Positions 44,740-53,305 are shown, counted from the stretch's first letter. The stretch: DNA of 64,000 nt from Chryseobacterium taeanense (GCF_900099685.1 NZ_FNDW01000001.1:617631-681630); one strand, 5' to 3'. The notes: generated by a model not told the origin, from the sequence alone. Numbers and translations: made by a program.

Positions 44740-45063
44740 CTAGCGGGTTGGTTTTGAACTGAACATATTGCCACCGGTAGCATAAAGAACGATCTGTAAA
44801 ATAATCAGGGTAAGGATTACAAACACTCTTATCATAGCATTTTCAGAAAACCGGTTTCTGATAGCTTCCATATAGTTAATTTTTTCAATAGTAAATTCTT
44901 TAAGACGTTCGATGCTTGTGAATTCATTTACTTTATTTATATCCGATCTGATCTCAGCTTCATTAAGTGTGGTTGCTACATTGATAAGGTTGATGTTGCT
45001 TACAAAAAGCCATCCGAATAAAATAATAGAAAAGAATAAAAGAAAAGGTCGGAGAAGTTTCAT
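44740..45063 (-). CDS. Small two-helix membrane protein
   Basis: 107 residues with hydrophobic segments at the N-terminus (FLLFFSIILFGWLFVSNINL) and near the C-terminus (RVFVILTLIILQIVLYATGG) and a charged region between. I do not recognise the family. 36 nt upstream of the GNAT gene; possible operon. Confidence 0.6.
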   Translation of the reverse strand: MKLLRPFLLFFSIILFGWLFVSNINLINVATTLNEAEIRSDINKVNEFTSIERLKEFTIEKINYMEAIRNRFSENAMIRVFVILTLIILQIVLYATGGNMFSSKPTR

Positions 45064-45283
45064 TTGTTAAGTATTAATACAGATTTGATATTTTCCAAAA
45101 ATAAGTAATTTGAAGCAAACTCTATACAAATAACATACCTTAAAGTTTATAAATAACACATTAATAAACTATTTGTTAAGGTTTTTAGTACTATTTCCTA
45201 ATAAAAGCGCAAGTGATTTTAAAATTAAAACGTATTGCGGTGAAATTTAAATAAAATTTCACATACTAAAATATCAAAACCCT

Positions 45284-45291
45284 TACATTTG
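45284..45291 (+). promoter_or_regulatory. -7 box TACATTTG for pafA
   Basis: Perfect TAnnTTTG, 21 nt upstream of the pafA start; no TTG at the consensus -33 distance. Confidence 0.5.
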
Positions 45292-45312
45292 CCTCAATAA
45301 AATTTTTACTGA

Positions 45313-46959
45313 ATGCTTAGGAAAATTTCGATCGCAGTGGCAGCTGTTTTGTCCGTTACGCCGATCAACGCGCAGAAGATTAAAAATTCCCAACTGCAAC
45401 GGCCGAAACTTGTCGTAGGACTGGTGGTAGACCAGATGAGGTGGGATTATTTATACCGTTTTTACAATAAATATGGCAACGACGGTTTCAAAAGATTATT
45501 AAATACAGGTTACTCTCTGAATAATGTTCACATTCCTTATGTACCTACGGTTACGGCATTGGGACACACTTGTATATATACAGGTTCTGTTCCTGCCATT
45601 CACGGGATTGCAGGAAACGACTGGATGGATAAAGAAACCGGAAAAAACGTTTACTGTACTACAGATGAATCGGTAAAGCCGGTGGGGACAGCTAATGCAA
45701 AAGCGGGAAGTCATTCCCCGAAAAACTTATGGTCGACTACCATTACCGATGAGCTGAGAATGGCAACCAATTTCCAGGGAAAGGTGATTGGGGTTTCCCT
45801 GAAAGATAGAGCTTCTATTTTACCGGCAGGTCACACGCCGAACGGAGCCTTCTGGTTTGATGATTCCACCGGAGATTTCATCACCAGCAGCTGGTATATG
45901 AATGATCTTCCACAGTGGGTAAAAGCTTTCAATGCGCAGAAAATGCCGGATAAACTTATCGCAAACGGATGGAATACCCTGCTTCCGATCAGTCAGTACA
46001 CAGAAAGCGCACCGGATAATTCTCCTTGGGAAGGGCTATTGGGAAGTGCGAAAGCACCGGTTTTTCCATACAGTAATTTAGCGGCAGATTATAAAGAAAA
46101 GAAAGACAATATCCGCTATACGCCTTTCGGAAATACCCTAACGCTGAAGCTCGCTGAAGCTGCCGTGGATGGTGAGAAACTGGGAGGAGATGACGTGGTA
46201 GATATGCTGGCGATCAATCTGGCATCTACGGATTATGCGGGTCATAAGTTTGGTCCTAATTCTATTGAGGTGGAAGATGTTTATTTAAGACTCGATCAGG
46301 ATCTGGCGCAGTTTTTCAGTTATCTGGATGCAAAGGTGGGAAAAGGGCAATACACGGTTTTTCTTTCCGCGGATCACGGAGGTGCGCATTCAGTCGGATT
46401 TTTACAGGAGCATAAAATTACCACAGGATTTTTCGGTGATGGCATGGATAAAAACCTGAATGCTAAACTGAAAGAGAAATTCGGAGTAGATAAGCTCATC
46501 AACGCAATTGATAATTATCAGATCTATTTTGACAGAAAGCTTATGAGAGAAAATAATCTTGATCTGGATGCGATAAGAGATTTTACCATCAAAGAAATAG
46601 AGAATGATCCGGATGATCTTTACGCGGTTTCGGTGACAAAGGTTCAGGAATCAACCATTCCCGAGCCTATTAAGCAAAGAGTTATTAACGGAATCAACAG
46701 GCAGCGAAGCGGCGATATTCAGCTGATTTCACACGACTCTATGCTGCCGCCTTATTCCAGAACAGGAACAACACACAGTGTATGGAATTCTTATGATTCA
46801 CACATTCCTTTGATCTTTATGGGGTGGGGAATTCAGCATGGTGAAAGCAACAAGGCTTATTTTATGACAGATATTGCCCCTACGGTTGCTTCGTTATTGA
46901 GAATACAATTTCCGAGTGGGAACGTAGGAAACCCTATTACGGAAGTGATCGGAAAATAA
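45313..46959 (+). CDS. pafA: PafA-type alkaline phosphatase
   Basis: 548 residues with a signal peptide. The active site matches Elizabethkingia PafA with a constant +2 offset: nucleophile Thr81 in VPTVTALGHTCIYTG, and Lys164/Arg166 in VSLKDRAS. Metal ligands are expected in VVDQMRWDY, STDYAGHKFGP and SADHGG. The family is a broad phosphate-monoester hydrolase insensitive to phosphate repression. Periplasmic. Followed by a bidirectional terminator. Confidence 0.93.
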   Translation: MLRKISIAVAAVLSVTPINAQKIKNSQLQRPKLVVGLVVDQMRWDYLYRFYNKYGNDGFKRLLNTGYSLNNVHIPYVPTVTALGHTCIYTGSVPAIHGIAGNDWMDKETGKNVYCTTDESVKPVGTANAKAGSHSPKNLWSTTITDELRMATNFQGKVIGVSLKDRASILPAGHTPNGAFWFDDSTGDFITSSWYMNDLPQWVKAFNAQKMPDKLIANGWNTLLPISQYTESAPDNSPWEGLLGSAKAPVFPYSNLAADYKEKKDNIRYTPFGNTLTLKLAEAAVDGEKLGGDDVVDMLAINLASTDYAGHKFGPNSIEVEDVYLRLDQDLAQFFSYLDAKVGKGQYTVFLSADHGGAHSVGFLQEHKITTGFFGDGMDKNLNAKLKEKFGVDKLINAIDNYQIYFDRKLMRENNLDLDAIRDFTIKEIENDPDDLYAVSVTKVQESTIPEPIKQRVINGINRQRSGDIQLISHDSMLPPYSRTGTTHSVWNSYDSHIPLIFMGWGIQHGESNKAYFMTDIAPTVASLLRIQFPSGNVGNPITEVIGK

Positions 46960-46979
46960 TTTTGGTGAGATACAATGAG

Positions 46980-47010
46980 AATCCTTAACAGCTGATGTTA
47001 AGGATTTTTA
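46980..47010. terminator. Bidirectional terminator between pafA and Crp/Fnr gene
   Basis: AATCCTTAACA-GCTGA-TGTTAAGGATT followed by TTT. Confidence 0.88.
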
Positions 47011-47012
47011 AT

Positions 47013-47609
47013 TTATACAAATATCTTGGTGCCGTCTATTTTCAGCATATTTTGCTTTTCCATCTTTTTGATGGCTCTTATCACGGTTTCTATCCGCATA
47101 CCGGTGAGTGATGCGAGTTGTTGCCGCGTATAGGGAATATAAAATGAAAACTTATCATTAAAACCGAAATGGTTCTTCACATGATTCAGAAGAAGGTTTA
47201 GTTTTGTGATGGGATCCTGAAAACAAAACGGTGCAGAAGTCATGTGTTTATAATGCATACGGTCTGCCGTATAGGAGTAAATATTAAAGATGAGCTGAGG
47301 CTTTTTCAGCAGAAGAGCGATCAGCTTATTCTTTTCCAGCCTTATGATCTCGCAGTCGGTAACAGCGATGGCATTTACCGCATATTTCCTGTCGTGAAAG
47401 AGATATGTCTCTGCCAGGCAATGACCATCGAAAGGAATCCCGTGGATGAACTCTTTGCCGTCTTCCAGGAAGCTGCTTATCTTTACCGTTCCGGTTTTTA
47501 TTTGCATATAAAACTTCGGAGTGCTGTCTTCCGCAAAGACATAATCTCCCGAATTATAGTTTTGTTGCTCAGCACCATGGGAAAACAAGAGGTTTTCGCA
47601 TATGACCAT
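47013..47609 (-). CDS. Crp/Fnr-family transcriptional regulator
   Basis: 198 residues. An N-terminal cyclic-nucleotide-binding-like barrel (YVFAEDSTPKFYMQIKTGTVKISSFLEDGKEFIHGIPFDGHCLAE) and a C-terminal winged HTH (YTRQQLASLTGMRIETVIRAIKKMEKQ). No Fe-S Cys cluster. Convergent with pafA. The regulon and signal are unknown. Confidence 0.88.
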   Translation of the reverse strand: MVICENLLFSHGAEQQNYNSGDYVFAEDSTPKFYMQIKTGTVKISSFLEDGKEFIHGIPFDGHCLAETYLFHDRKYAVNAIAVTDCEIIRLEKNKLIALLLKKPQLIFNIYSYTADRMHYKHMTSAPFCFQDPITKLNLLLNHVKNHFGFNDKFSFYIPYTRQQLASLTGMRIETVIRAIKKMEKQNMLKIDGTKIFV

Positions 47610-47793
47610 AATCTAACTGGTATTTATTTGAGATAAAAGTAATAAATAAACAGACTGATTAAAAATTTATAAATACCACATACATGCCTTATACGAAAAT
47701 ATGCACAAGCTTAGAAAAAGCCTGCCACTGTAAGATACTCTAATTATAAATCAGATCCTTTAAAACAACTTCATTATTTGAAATAAACCGAGT

Positions 47794-48180
47794 GCTCAGC
47801 GTTAAAATAATTCCCCGCAATATTACAAAATTATGTTTCCGCTCACTTGCTGAGCATTAAAGTTTATGCTGAGCTTGTCGAAGTATCCTGGTGCCTAAAA
47901 TGCACGCAATCCTTTCAACAAATCTTCGCCCAAAACGCTAAAAATAAATCAACAAAATGTTAACAAAATTATGGTTTTTGCTCATTTGCTGAGCGGAGCG
48001 CCTTAGCGCCCGAATTAAGCGCAATCCTTTCAACAAAACTTTGCGTCGATAGCGTTAAATAAACAATCAAAAAAGTTAATAAAATATTACAGTAATACTC
48101 ATTTGCTGAGCGAAGCACCCTAGCGCCCGGAAAATAAGCGCAATCCTTTCAACAAATCTTTGCGTCGATAGCGTTAAAAA
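47794..48180. repeat. Tandem 115-120-bp repeats (three copies plus a partial)
   Basis: The motif CGCAATCCTTTCAACAAA recurs at 47905, 48020 and 48139, spaced 115 and 119 bp, each within a longer unit that starts with a GCTGAGC motif and ends with GCGTCGATAGCGTTAAA or similar. A divergent partial copy precedes them from 47794 (GCTCAGCGTTAAA). No credible gene lies here. Confidence 0.75.
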
Positions 48181-48281
48181 AATCAGTGAAATGTAAAAAT
48201 AGGAGGAAGATTTTATCCGTAATTGCCTATGAAAACGGCAATACCCCAGAAGTAGTCTTGGTTGGACTACTATTTCAGCTA

Positions 48282-48312
48282 CAAATGTAAACAAAATATT
48301 TTCACCGCCAAA
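48282..48312 (-). promoter_or_regulatory. Consensus promoter inside the candidate inverton, pointing left
   Basis: On the minus strand TTTG (48312-48309), a 19-nt spacer and TACATTTG (48289-48282): a full Bacteroidota promoter. In the present orientation it points away from the gene at 48475. After inversion it would lie at 48421-48428 pointing at that gene. Confidence 0.6.
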
Positions 48313-48404
48313 TACTAACTTCCTATTTTCTAATTTCTTATATCTTCATAACAGAAACCACAAAACCGCACAAACTTACAATGCAGTTTTCCTAATTTAT
48401 TTTA

Positions 48405-48412
48405 TATATTTG
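48405..48412 (+). promoter_or_regulatory. -7 box TATATTTG pointing right
   Basis: Matches TAnnTTTG but has no TTG at 17-23 bp upstream, so it should be weaker than the left-facing promoter in the same segment. Confidence 0.4.
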
Positions 48413-48474
48413 TGATCTAGTGTTCATTACCTAGAAATAGTAGTCCAACCAAGACTACTTTTACAATAGCACGT

Positions 48475-49029
48475 ATGAACACAATGATGAAAAGTTATGA
48501 ACCCTTTCCTTTACTACGTTTTTTCGTAGTTTGGTTGTATATTTTCATCCCTTCACAAGCATATTCCGGTTCTTTTGTACCGGCAGATTCCATTATTTTT
48601 GTAGCTGAAGACTCATATGTTTATTCAGAAACCCCTGTTTTTGTTGCAGGTTCTGGACATAATAAAGGTTTTACATCAGCTAAAAAGTCCAAAGATTTTC
48701 TTAAGAGATCATCTTCACCATTTTCTACTCAAAAATCAGTCAATATTGCAGCCCATAAGGCATGCTATACAGGAAGTCCGTGGAGACAACATGACCCCGG
48801 ACGCATTTCTCATGCCTCAATGTTGGGGATTACGGGAAGCTCTTCTCTAAAACTTATTGATAAAACAATAAAACCTTTATTTCTCGCACTATTAGTAATA
48901 AGTAGGGATAGAAAGGAGCTTATAAACAGGACTTTTTACCCTTTTCAAATTACAAATATCATCATCAATCACTTTGTGCGTCCTCCGCCTGTGCTTCTCT
49001 CTGAAGGCACAAAAGGGTTTGACACATAA
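48475..49029 (+). CDS. Hypothetical secreted protein next to the candidate inverton
   Basis: 184 residues; in-frame ATGs at 48484 and 48487 are alternative starts. A signal-like segment (LLRFFVVWLYIFIPSQAYS) is followed by a strand-rich region with SIIFVAEDSYVYSETPVFV and a basic Ser-rich region. No known domain recognised. The following 479 bp hold repeats and no gene. Confidence 0.5.
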   Translation: MNTMMKSYEPFPLLRFFVVWLYIFIPSQAYSGSFVPADSIIFVAEDSYVYSETPVFVAGSGHNKGFTSAKKSKDFLKRSSSPFSTQKSVNIAAHKACYTGSPWRQHDPGRISHASMLGITGSSSLKLIDKTIKPLFLALLVISRDRKELINRTFYPFQITNIIINHFVRPPPVLLSEGTKGFDT

Positions 49030-49038
49030 GTCATATTG

Positions 49039-49163
49039 GACTCGTCGTCAATTCGAGTGTTTTTTCGTAACAAGGTGAAGAAAAAATGTATCGAGAATGA
49101 AATTAATCCTCAAGCTCATAAACTTCTCGATACGACTTTTACAAAGTCTACTCGAAGTGACGA
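49039..49163. repeat. Dispersed palindromic repeat, copy 1
   Basis: 125 bp, about 94% identical to 49261-49384. Contains TGTATCGAGAA and its complement TTCTCGATACGA, and ends with the CTCGAAGTGACGA motif common in Chryseobacterium-type extragenic repeats. Confidence 0.8.
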
Positions 49164-49232
49164 ATCTCGGCTTAGCTGGTAATAGTAGCATGGAAAGATT
49201 CGGCTTGGATCCCTACGGGATGACAATCGGAG
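49164..49232. repeat. GGATCCCTACGGGATGACA-type repeat between the two copies
   Basis: The segment contains AGATTCGGCTTGGATCCC and TACGGGATGACA, resembling the GTCATCCCGTAGGGATCC extragenic repeat. Short open frames here are not genes. Confidence 0.5.
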
Positions 49233-49260
49233 TGGTAAGGAAACTCAATTTTGGGTATTT

Positions 49261-49384
49261 GACTCGTCGTCAATTCGAGTGTTTTTTCGTAACAACGTGA
49301 AGAAAAATGTATCGAGAATGACATTGATCCTCAAACTCATAAACTTCTCGATACGACTTTTGCAAAGTCTACTCGAAGTGACGA
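49261..49384. repeat. Dispersed palindromic repeat, copy 2
   Basis: Direct copy of 49039-49163 with a one-base deletion and several substitutions. Between it and the gene at 49509 nothing else is recognisable. Confidence 0.8.
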
Positions 49385-49508
49385 TAGACTCAGTGAGCTT
49401 CTATAAGTGCAACGCCTTTGTGAAACTAAAAAGCAGATCATATTAAAAAAATCTTTGTGGGCTTCGTGTTCACAATTAAAAATATAACAAACTCATAAAT
49501 ACAAAACA

Positions 49509-51284
49509 ATGAAACATTTATTTACAGCCGCCGCATTGCTGCTCAGCATGACAGCATTCGCACAAGTGGGGATTAATAATACTTCCCCTAAAGCAACCCT
49601 TGATATTACCGCTAAAACCACCGACGGCAGCAAACCCGAAGGATTAATTATCCCACAATTATCAGGTAATAATATCCATACTGCCACAGCAGCAGGTGTC
49701 TATGGATCAAACCAGAAAGGACTTATCATCTATGCAACCTCCGCTGACTCTTCTCCTATAAGTACAACAGCTAATATTACCAGTGCGGGATATTATTATT
49801 TCGATGGCGGTGCATGGCAGAGAATATTGGAAACCTCTTCAGGAGATACTACCAATGATGGCTGGGTTAATGATACAACTAATTCGATGGTAAAACTTGG
49901 AGCAAAAGCAGATGGTACAGCAAGAGCTGCAGGAACAGATTTTGTGGTAAAAGACGATGGGAAGGTAGGCATAGGCACAGCGACCCCCGGTTCTTTATTA
50001 GATCTGGTTGCTGATAATAAAGGAACGGCAGGACAGGATGACCTCACTCTCAGCTCATATAACTCTACCGGTTCTCCATCGGCGGGACTGATATTCAGGG
50101 TAGCACGAGGTACGGCAGCTGCACCAGCCAATTTACAGAATGGTGATGATTTGGTAAATATTATATCTTCAGGTAGAATAGGGGGAAATGTAACCAATAG
50201 CTCGTCTATTATAGCCAGATATAAAGGGGATGGTACAACAAATCTTTCAAGTTTAACGTTTAATGCCAGTGGAATCAATCGTATGCTGATCGATGAAAAT
50301 GGGAGGGTAGGAATAGGGACAACAGCTCCGAAAACTAATCTTCATGTAACTTCACCCGCCGGACAATCAACCCCAATTGCTGCTTTTTCCATCGTAAATT
50401 GCGGAGCGGGATGTGCCCAAAGTACGGCTAAAAATATTGTTCTTAATAATGCGCAGGCAAACAACAGTCTCTTTGCCTCTATTGACTTTGTTCCTGGGAC
50501 AGATCCATTGGGGGATTCCGGGGCTTCTATACAGGGTATAGACCGAGACGCTACCAATAATTATGCAGGGCTGTCATTCTTTACAAGAAATGCAACAGAT
50601 TATGATTCCAGAATGGTGATAAAGTCTTCCGGTAATGTGGGAGTAGGAACGAATGCGCCTATTACCAAATTAGATACCAGAACAAATCCGGGTAATGCTT
50701 CTCCCGGCAATGGTGCCATTGCAATTGGGGAAACTACACAGACAGCAAGTGCTGCCGGAGCGGGTGCTATGAGATACAATACAACTTCTAAAGATATACA
50801 ATACTCAGATGGTGCTAGCTGGAGTAGCCTTGCAAAAAGTGATCTATATGGTGGTTTTGTACCTGTTGTTAAATTGGTTGCGCGTAAAACAACTGCACAA
50901 AGCATAGGTACTAATTCAACAGCCACTATAACTTTTCCAACTGTTGTAAGTAATCCTGATGGTGCATACAATGCAACCACAGGTATTTATACAATACCTG
51001 CGGGCGAATCGGGTTTATATATGGTTTCGGGAGCCTTTAACGTTAGTCCTAATAATTTCAGTAATGCATTTGATATAAAAGGAGTTTTTAACGGAGTTTA
51101 TGTTATAATGTATACTATTAAAGATCTTCAAAATACTAATGTTGACATGGGAGGTTCAGTAGCATACTATATGACAGCAGGACAACAAATAAGTATCGCG
51201 TCCCAAACATGTAATGGTTGTTCCGCAAGTACTTATACTTATAATTCAGGTGTATTTTCTATAACAAAATTAAGTGCAAATTAA
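49509..51284 (+). CDS. Modular cell-surface protein with C1q-like C-terminus
   Basis: 591 residues. Signal peptide ending in FAQ, then the VGINNTSPKATLDI opening module (to about residue 105) that recurs in the protein at 51406. A long middle part repeats VGIGTxxP (at about 152, 268 and 375), as in tail-fibre-like adhesins. The C-terminal 130 residues (GIYTIPAGESGLYMVSGAF; YYMTAGQQISI) resemble a C1q/TNF-like domain. Likely exported to the surface; ligand unknown. No T9SS C-terminal sorting domain is evident. Confidence 0.75.
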   Translation: MKHLFTAAALLLSMTAFAQVGINNTSPKATLDITAKTTDGSKPEGLIIPQLSGNNIHTATAAGVYGSNQKGLIIYATSADSSPISTTANITSAGYYYFDGGAWQRILETSSGDTTNDGWVNDTTNSMVKLGAKADGTARAAGTDFVVKDDGKVGIGTATPGSLLDLVADNKGTAGQDDLTLSSYNSTGSPSAGLIFRVARGTAAAPANLQNGDDLVNIISSGRIGGNVTNSSSIIARYKGDGTTNLSSLTFNASGINRMLIDENGRVGIGTTAPKTNLHVTSPAGQSTPIAAFSIVNCGAGCAQSTAKNIVLNNAQANNSLFASIDFVPGTDPLGDSGASIQGIDRDATNNYAGLSFFTRNATDYDSRMVIKSSGNVGVGTNAPITKLDTRTNPGNASPGNGAIAIGETTQTASAAGAGAMRYNTTSKDIQYSDGASWSSLAKSDLYGGFVPVVKLVARKTTAQSIGTNSTATITFPTVVSNPDGAYNATTGIYTIPAGESGLYMVSGAFNVSPNNFSNAFDIKGVFNGVYVIMYTIKDLQNTNVDMGGSVAYYMTAGQQISIASQTCNGCSASTYTYNSGVFSITKLSAN

Positions 51285-51302
51285 AGGAAAAAGTAATATT
51301 AT

Positions 51303-51331
51303 ATCCTCACAGATTCAAAACCTGTGAGGAT
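51303..51331 (+). terminator. Hairpin after the C1q-like protein gene
   Basis: ATCCTCACAG and CTGTGAGGAT arms with a 9-nt loop, followed by only TT, so termination strength is uncertain. Confidence 0.6.
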
Positions 51332-51405
51332 TTAATAACAACTAAATACATACTGAATTATCAAAAAAAGAGATCAACCAATAAATTCATAAATACAATT
51401 ACACA

Positions 51406-52368
51406 ATGCAAAAATTTATTACAACAGCCTATTTATTAGCGATGGCAGTCTTTTCTAAATCCGTGTTTGGTCAGGTGGGGATCAATACAAAAACTCCTTA
51501 TGCTACTCTTGATATCAAGGCTAAATCACCAGGCACCAACCCTGAAGGACTTCTTATCCCAAAATTAAGCGGTACCGATATCCAGAACGGGCCGTATGGA
51601 ACTAACCAGACAGGGACTTTGGTATATGCCACTGCGGTTCCTTCTGCACCCAATACCGTTACTGCGGAAATTACCGAGCCGGGATTCTATTATTTCAACG
51701 GGACCAAATGGAAAAAGATAAACAGCTCAGGAAGCACCATAAGCTATACCACCATTGCAGACCCCAACATCTTAGGCTATATACCCAGCAATACAGCAAC
51801 AGCTTCGGTAGATGCACCGGCTAGTTTAACGTTAGGTTCTGCTACTGCTACTCGTAGAGGAATAGGGACTTTTGGTGGGCACACCTATGCATCCTATTCT
51901 ACCAGTGCCGCGGTAACCTGGTACCAAGCCTATAATGCTGCAAAGAATATGGGAGGCTATTTGGCCGCTTTCACTTCTGATGCAGAATGGCAATATGTAG
52001 AAACTAATTTATTAACAGCTTATTCTATATTTGACACCAATGGAGCATGGATTGGAATGGTGAAATTTTCATGGTTCGCAGGGACTGCTCTCACACCCGA
52101 TCCTGAAATGAAATGGATTACAGGAGAACAACCCAATCATGATTATTCTGCCGGGGGTACTTCTGCGGTGAGAAAGTCCAACTGGTTTGGTTCAGGAGAA
52201 CCTAATAATAATACAGGTGTCGAAGGATTTGTTCATGTCTGGCCTAAAAATTTAGGCTATACAAAAACATATAATGGCTATACCTGTACTCATACATGGA
52301 ATGATAATATTGCTAATGGTAATGTAATTACCGTTGGGGGAGGTTTCATAGTAGAATTTCAGCAATAA
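51406..52368 (+). CDS. Modular surface protein with C-type-lectin-like domain
   Basis: 320 residues. A signal peptide, then VGINTKTPYATLDIKAKSPG and a roughly 90-residue module matching the start of the upstream protein (EGLLIPKLSGTDI; GFYYFNGTKWKKI). The C-terminal half (about 155-320) is C-type-lectin-like: TWYQAYNAAKNMGGYLAAFTSDAEW, AWIGM, WITGEQPNHDYS and WFGSGEPNNNTGVEGFVHV. The EPN(N) motif is typical of sugar/Ca-binding lectins. Surface binding is inferred. Confidence 0.8.
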   Translation: MQKFITTAYLLAMAVFSKSVFGQVGINTKTPYATLDIKAKSPGTNPEGLLIPKLSGTDIQNGPYGTNQTGTLVYATAVPSAPNTVTAEITEPGFYYFNGTKWKKINSSGSTISYTTIADPNILGYIPSNTATASVDAPASLTLGSATATRRGIGTFGGHTYASYSTSAAVTWYQAYNAAKNMGGYLAAFTSDAEWQYVETNLLTAYSIFDTNGAWIGMVKFSWFAGTALTPDPEMKWITGEQPNHDYSAGGTSAVRKSNWFGSGEPNNNTGVEGFVHVWPKNLGYTKTYNGYTCTHTWNDNIANGNVITVGGGFIVEFQQ

Positions 52369-52394
52369 TAATTAATAATTTAAAATAAAGCATA

Positions 52395-53126
52395 ATGTCA
52401 ATCTTACACAAAATCAAAGCGTATCTCTACGATAACACCTTAACCAAAGACAATCCCAATGATTTCATTGCCCGTACCGCAAGCGAGCGTTCTCTTTCTG
52501 TAAAACAGATTTGTGAAGCCGCCGCCAGCCGCGGTGGGGCAGATGTTTCCGCTTCGGCGATGGAACATGCTACCGAGCTGTTCCTGAAAGAAATGGCGTA
52601 CCAACTGTGTGATGGCTTTTCGGTCAATACCGGATATTTTACTGCAAGTACTACCATCCGCGGGGTATTCGACAGTCCGTCGGAGACTTTTAACAAAGAC
52701 AAGCACAACATTATTTTCCAGTTCAATCAGGGAGAAAAGTTACGGGCTGAGATTTCAAATATTGAAGTAGATATTCTGGGAGTGGCAGAAGCTTCTTCGG
52801 TGATCTTGCAGGTAACCGATATGAAGAGTGGTTCTGTTAATGATCTTCTCACTCCGGGCAGAAATCTGAGGATTGTGGGCAGCAAGATCAAAATCATGGG
52901 CGATAACCCTACGCGGGGAGTTTATTTCATCAATACCGCTACACAGGACAGAACAATGGTAGAGGCGTTCGATATTGTAACGAACAATCCCTCCGAGCTT
53001 ATGGTGGTGATTCCTGCATTACCGGCAGGAACGTATAATCTGGAAGTGGTGACGCAGTTCACACAAGGCGCTCTTCTTAAAGAACCGCGAACAGCTACCC
53101 TTGATAAGCTTCTTACTGTGATGTAA
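52395..53126 (+). CDS. HU-like DNA-binding domain plus DUF4469 protein
   Basis: 243 residues. The N-terminal 125 residues show an HU/IHF-like layout (SVKQICEAAASRGGADVSASAMEHATELFLKEMAYQLCDGFSVNTGYFTA; GVFDSPSETFNKDKHNI) seen in Bacteroidota HU-related proteins. The C-terminal half is the Ig-like DUF4469 domain (LLTPGRNLRIVGSKIKIMGDNPTRGVYFI; NNPSELMVVIPALPAGTYNLEVVTQF). Cytoplasmic. A 23-bp palindromic array begins four bases after its stop codon. Confidence 0.82.
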   Translation: MSILHKIKAYLYDNTLTKDNPNDFIARTASERSLSVKQICEAAASRGGADVSASAMEHATELFLKEMAYQLCDGFSVNTGYFTASTTIRGVFDSPSETFNKDKHNIIFQFNQGEKLRAEISNIEVDILGVAEASSVILQVTDMKSGSVNDLLTPGRNLRIVGSKIKIMGDNPTRGVYFINTATQDRTMVEAFDIVTNNPSELMVVIPALPAGTYNLEVVTQFTQGALLKEPRTATLDKLLTVM

Positions 53127-53129
53127 GGA

Positions 53130-53237
53130 CAGGTGTATTTGTCAACACCGTGTTGACCGCCCGATCAATGGTGCGTTGACCGCTCGGTCAAGGGTGTGTT
53201 GACCGCCCGAGTGTGGGTGTGTTGACCGTACGGTATG
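53130..53237. repeat. 23-bp-period palindromic array, locus B
   Basis: Units begin at 53153 (TTGACCGCCCGATCAA), 53176 (TTGACCGCTCGGTCAA), 53199 and 53222, each exactly 23 bp apart, with a degenerate unit at 53130. The last two units have lost their right half-site. The first copy is preceded by the palindrome GTCAACACCGTGTTGAC (53141-53157). It matches array A at 6399. Confidence 0.85.
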
Positions 53238-53278
53238 AATATTCATAGTTTAGGGTTTAACGATTGGCCTGAAACGAG

Positions 53279-53305
53279 AGACTGTCTGAAAGGGCAGTCT
53301 TTTTT
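53279..53305 (+). terminator. Terminator-like hairpin after array B
   Basis: AGACTGTC and GGCAGTCT arms followed by TTTTT; same type as at 6529-6556. Confidence 0.75.

Larger units (their letters stand above)
48250..48460. promoter_or_regulatory. Candidate invertible promoter element (27-bp inverted repeats)
   Basis: Perfect 27-bp arms lie at 48250-48276 and 48434-48460 with 157 bp between. Each arm is itself AGTAGTC-TTGGTTG-GACTACT plus flanks, that is, inverted 7-bp binding half-sites around an asymmetric 7-bp spacer, the layout of a tyrosine-recombinase core site. The spacer orientation is inverted between the arms, so recombination would flip the segment. No coding sequence is inside. 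It lies 14 nt upstream of a secreted-protein gene. The invertase, if any, is not in the window. Confidence 0.6.

Noticed and set aside
48076..48294. A 72-codon minus-strand open frame leading out of the left arm of the candidate inverton
   Set aside because: It runs through the tandem extragenic repeats and has no protein-like pattern; it is open by chance.
49097..49300. A 67-codon plus-strand open frame
   Set aside because: It lies entirely within dispersed repeats and its codons follow the palindromes, not a protein family.
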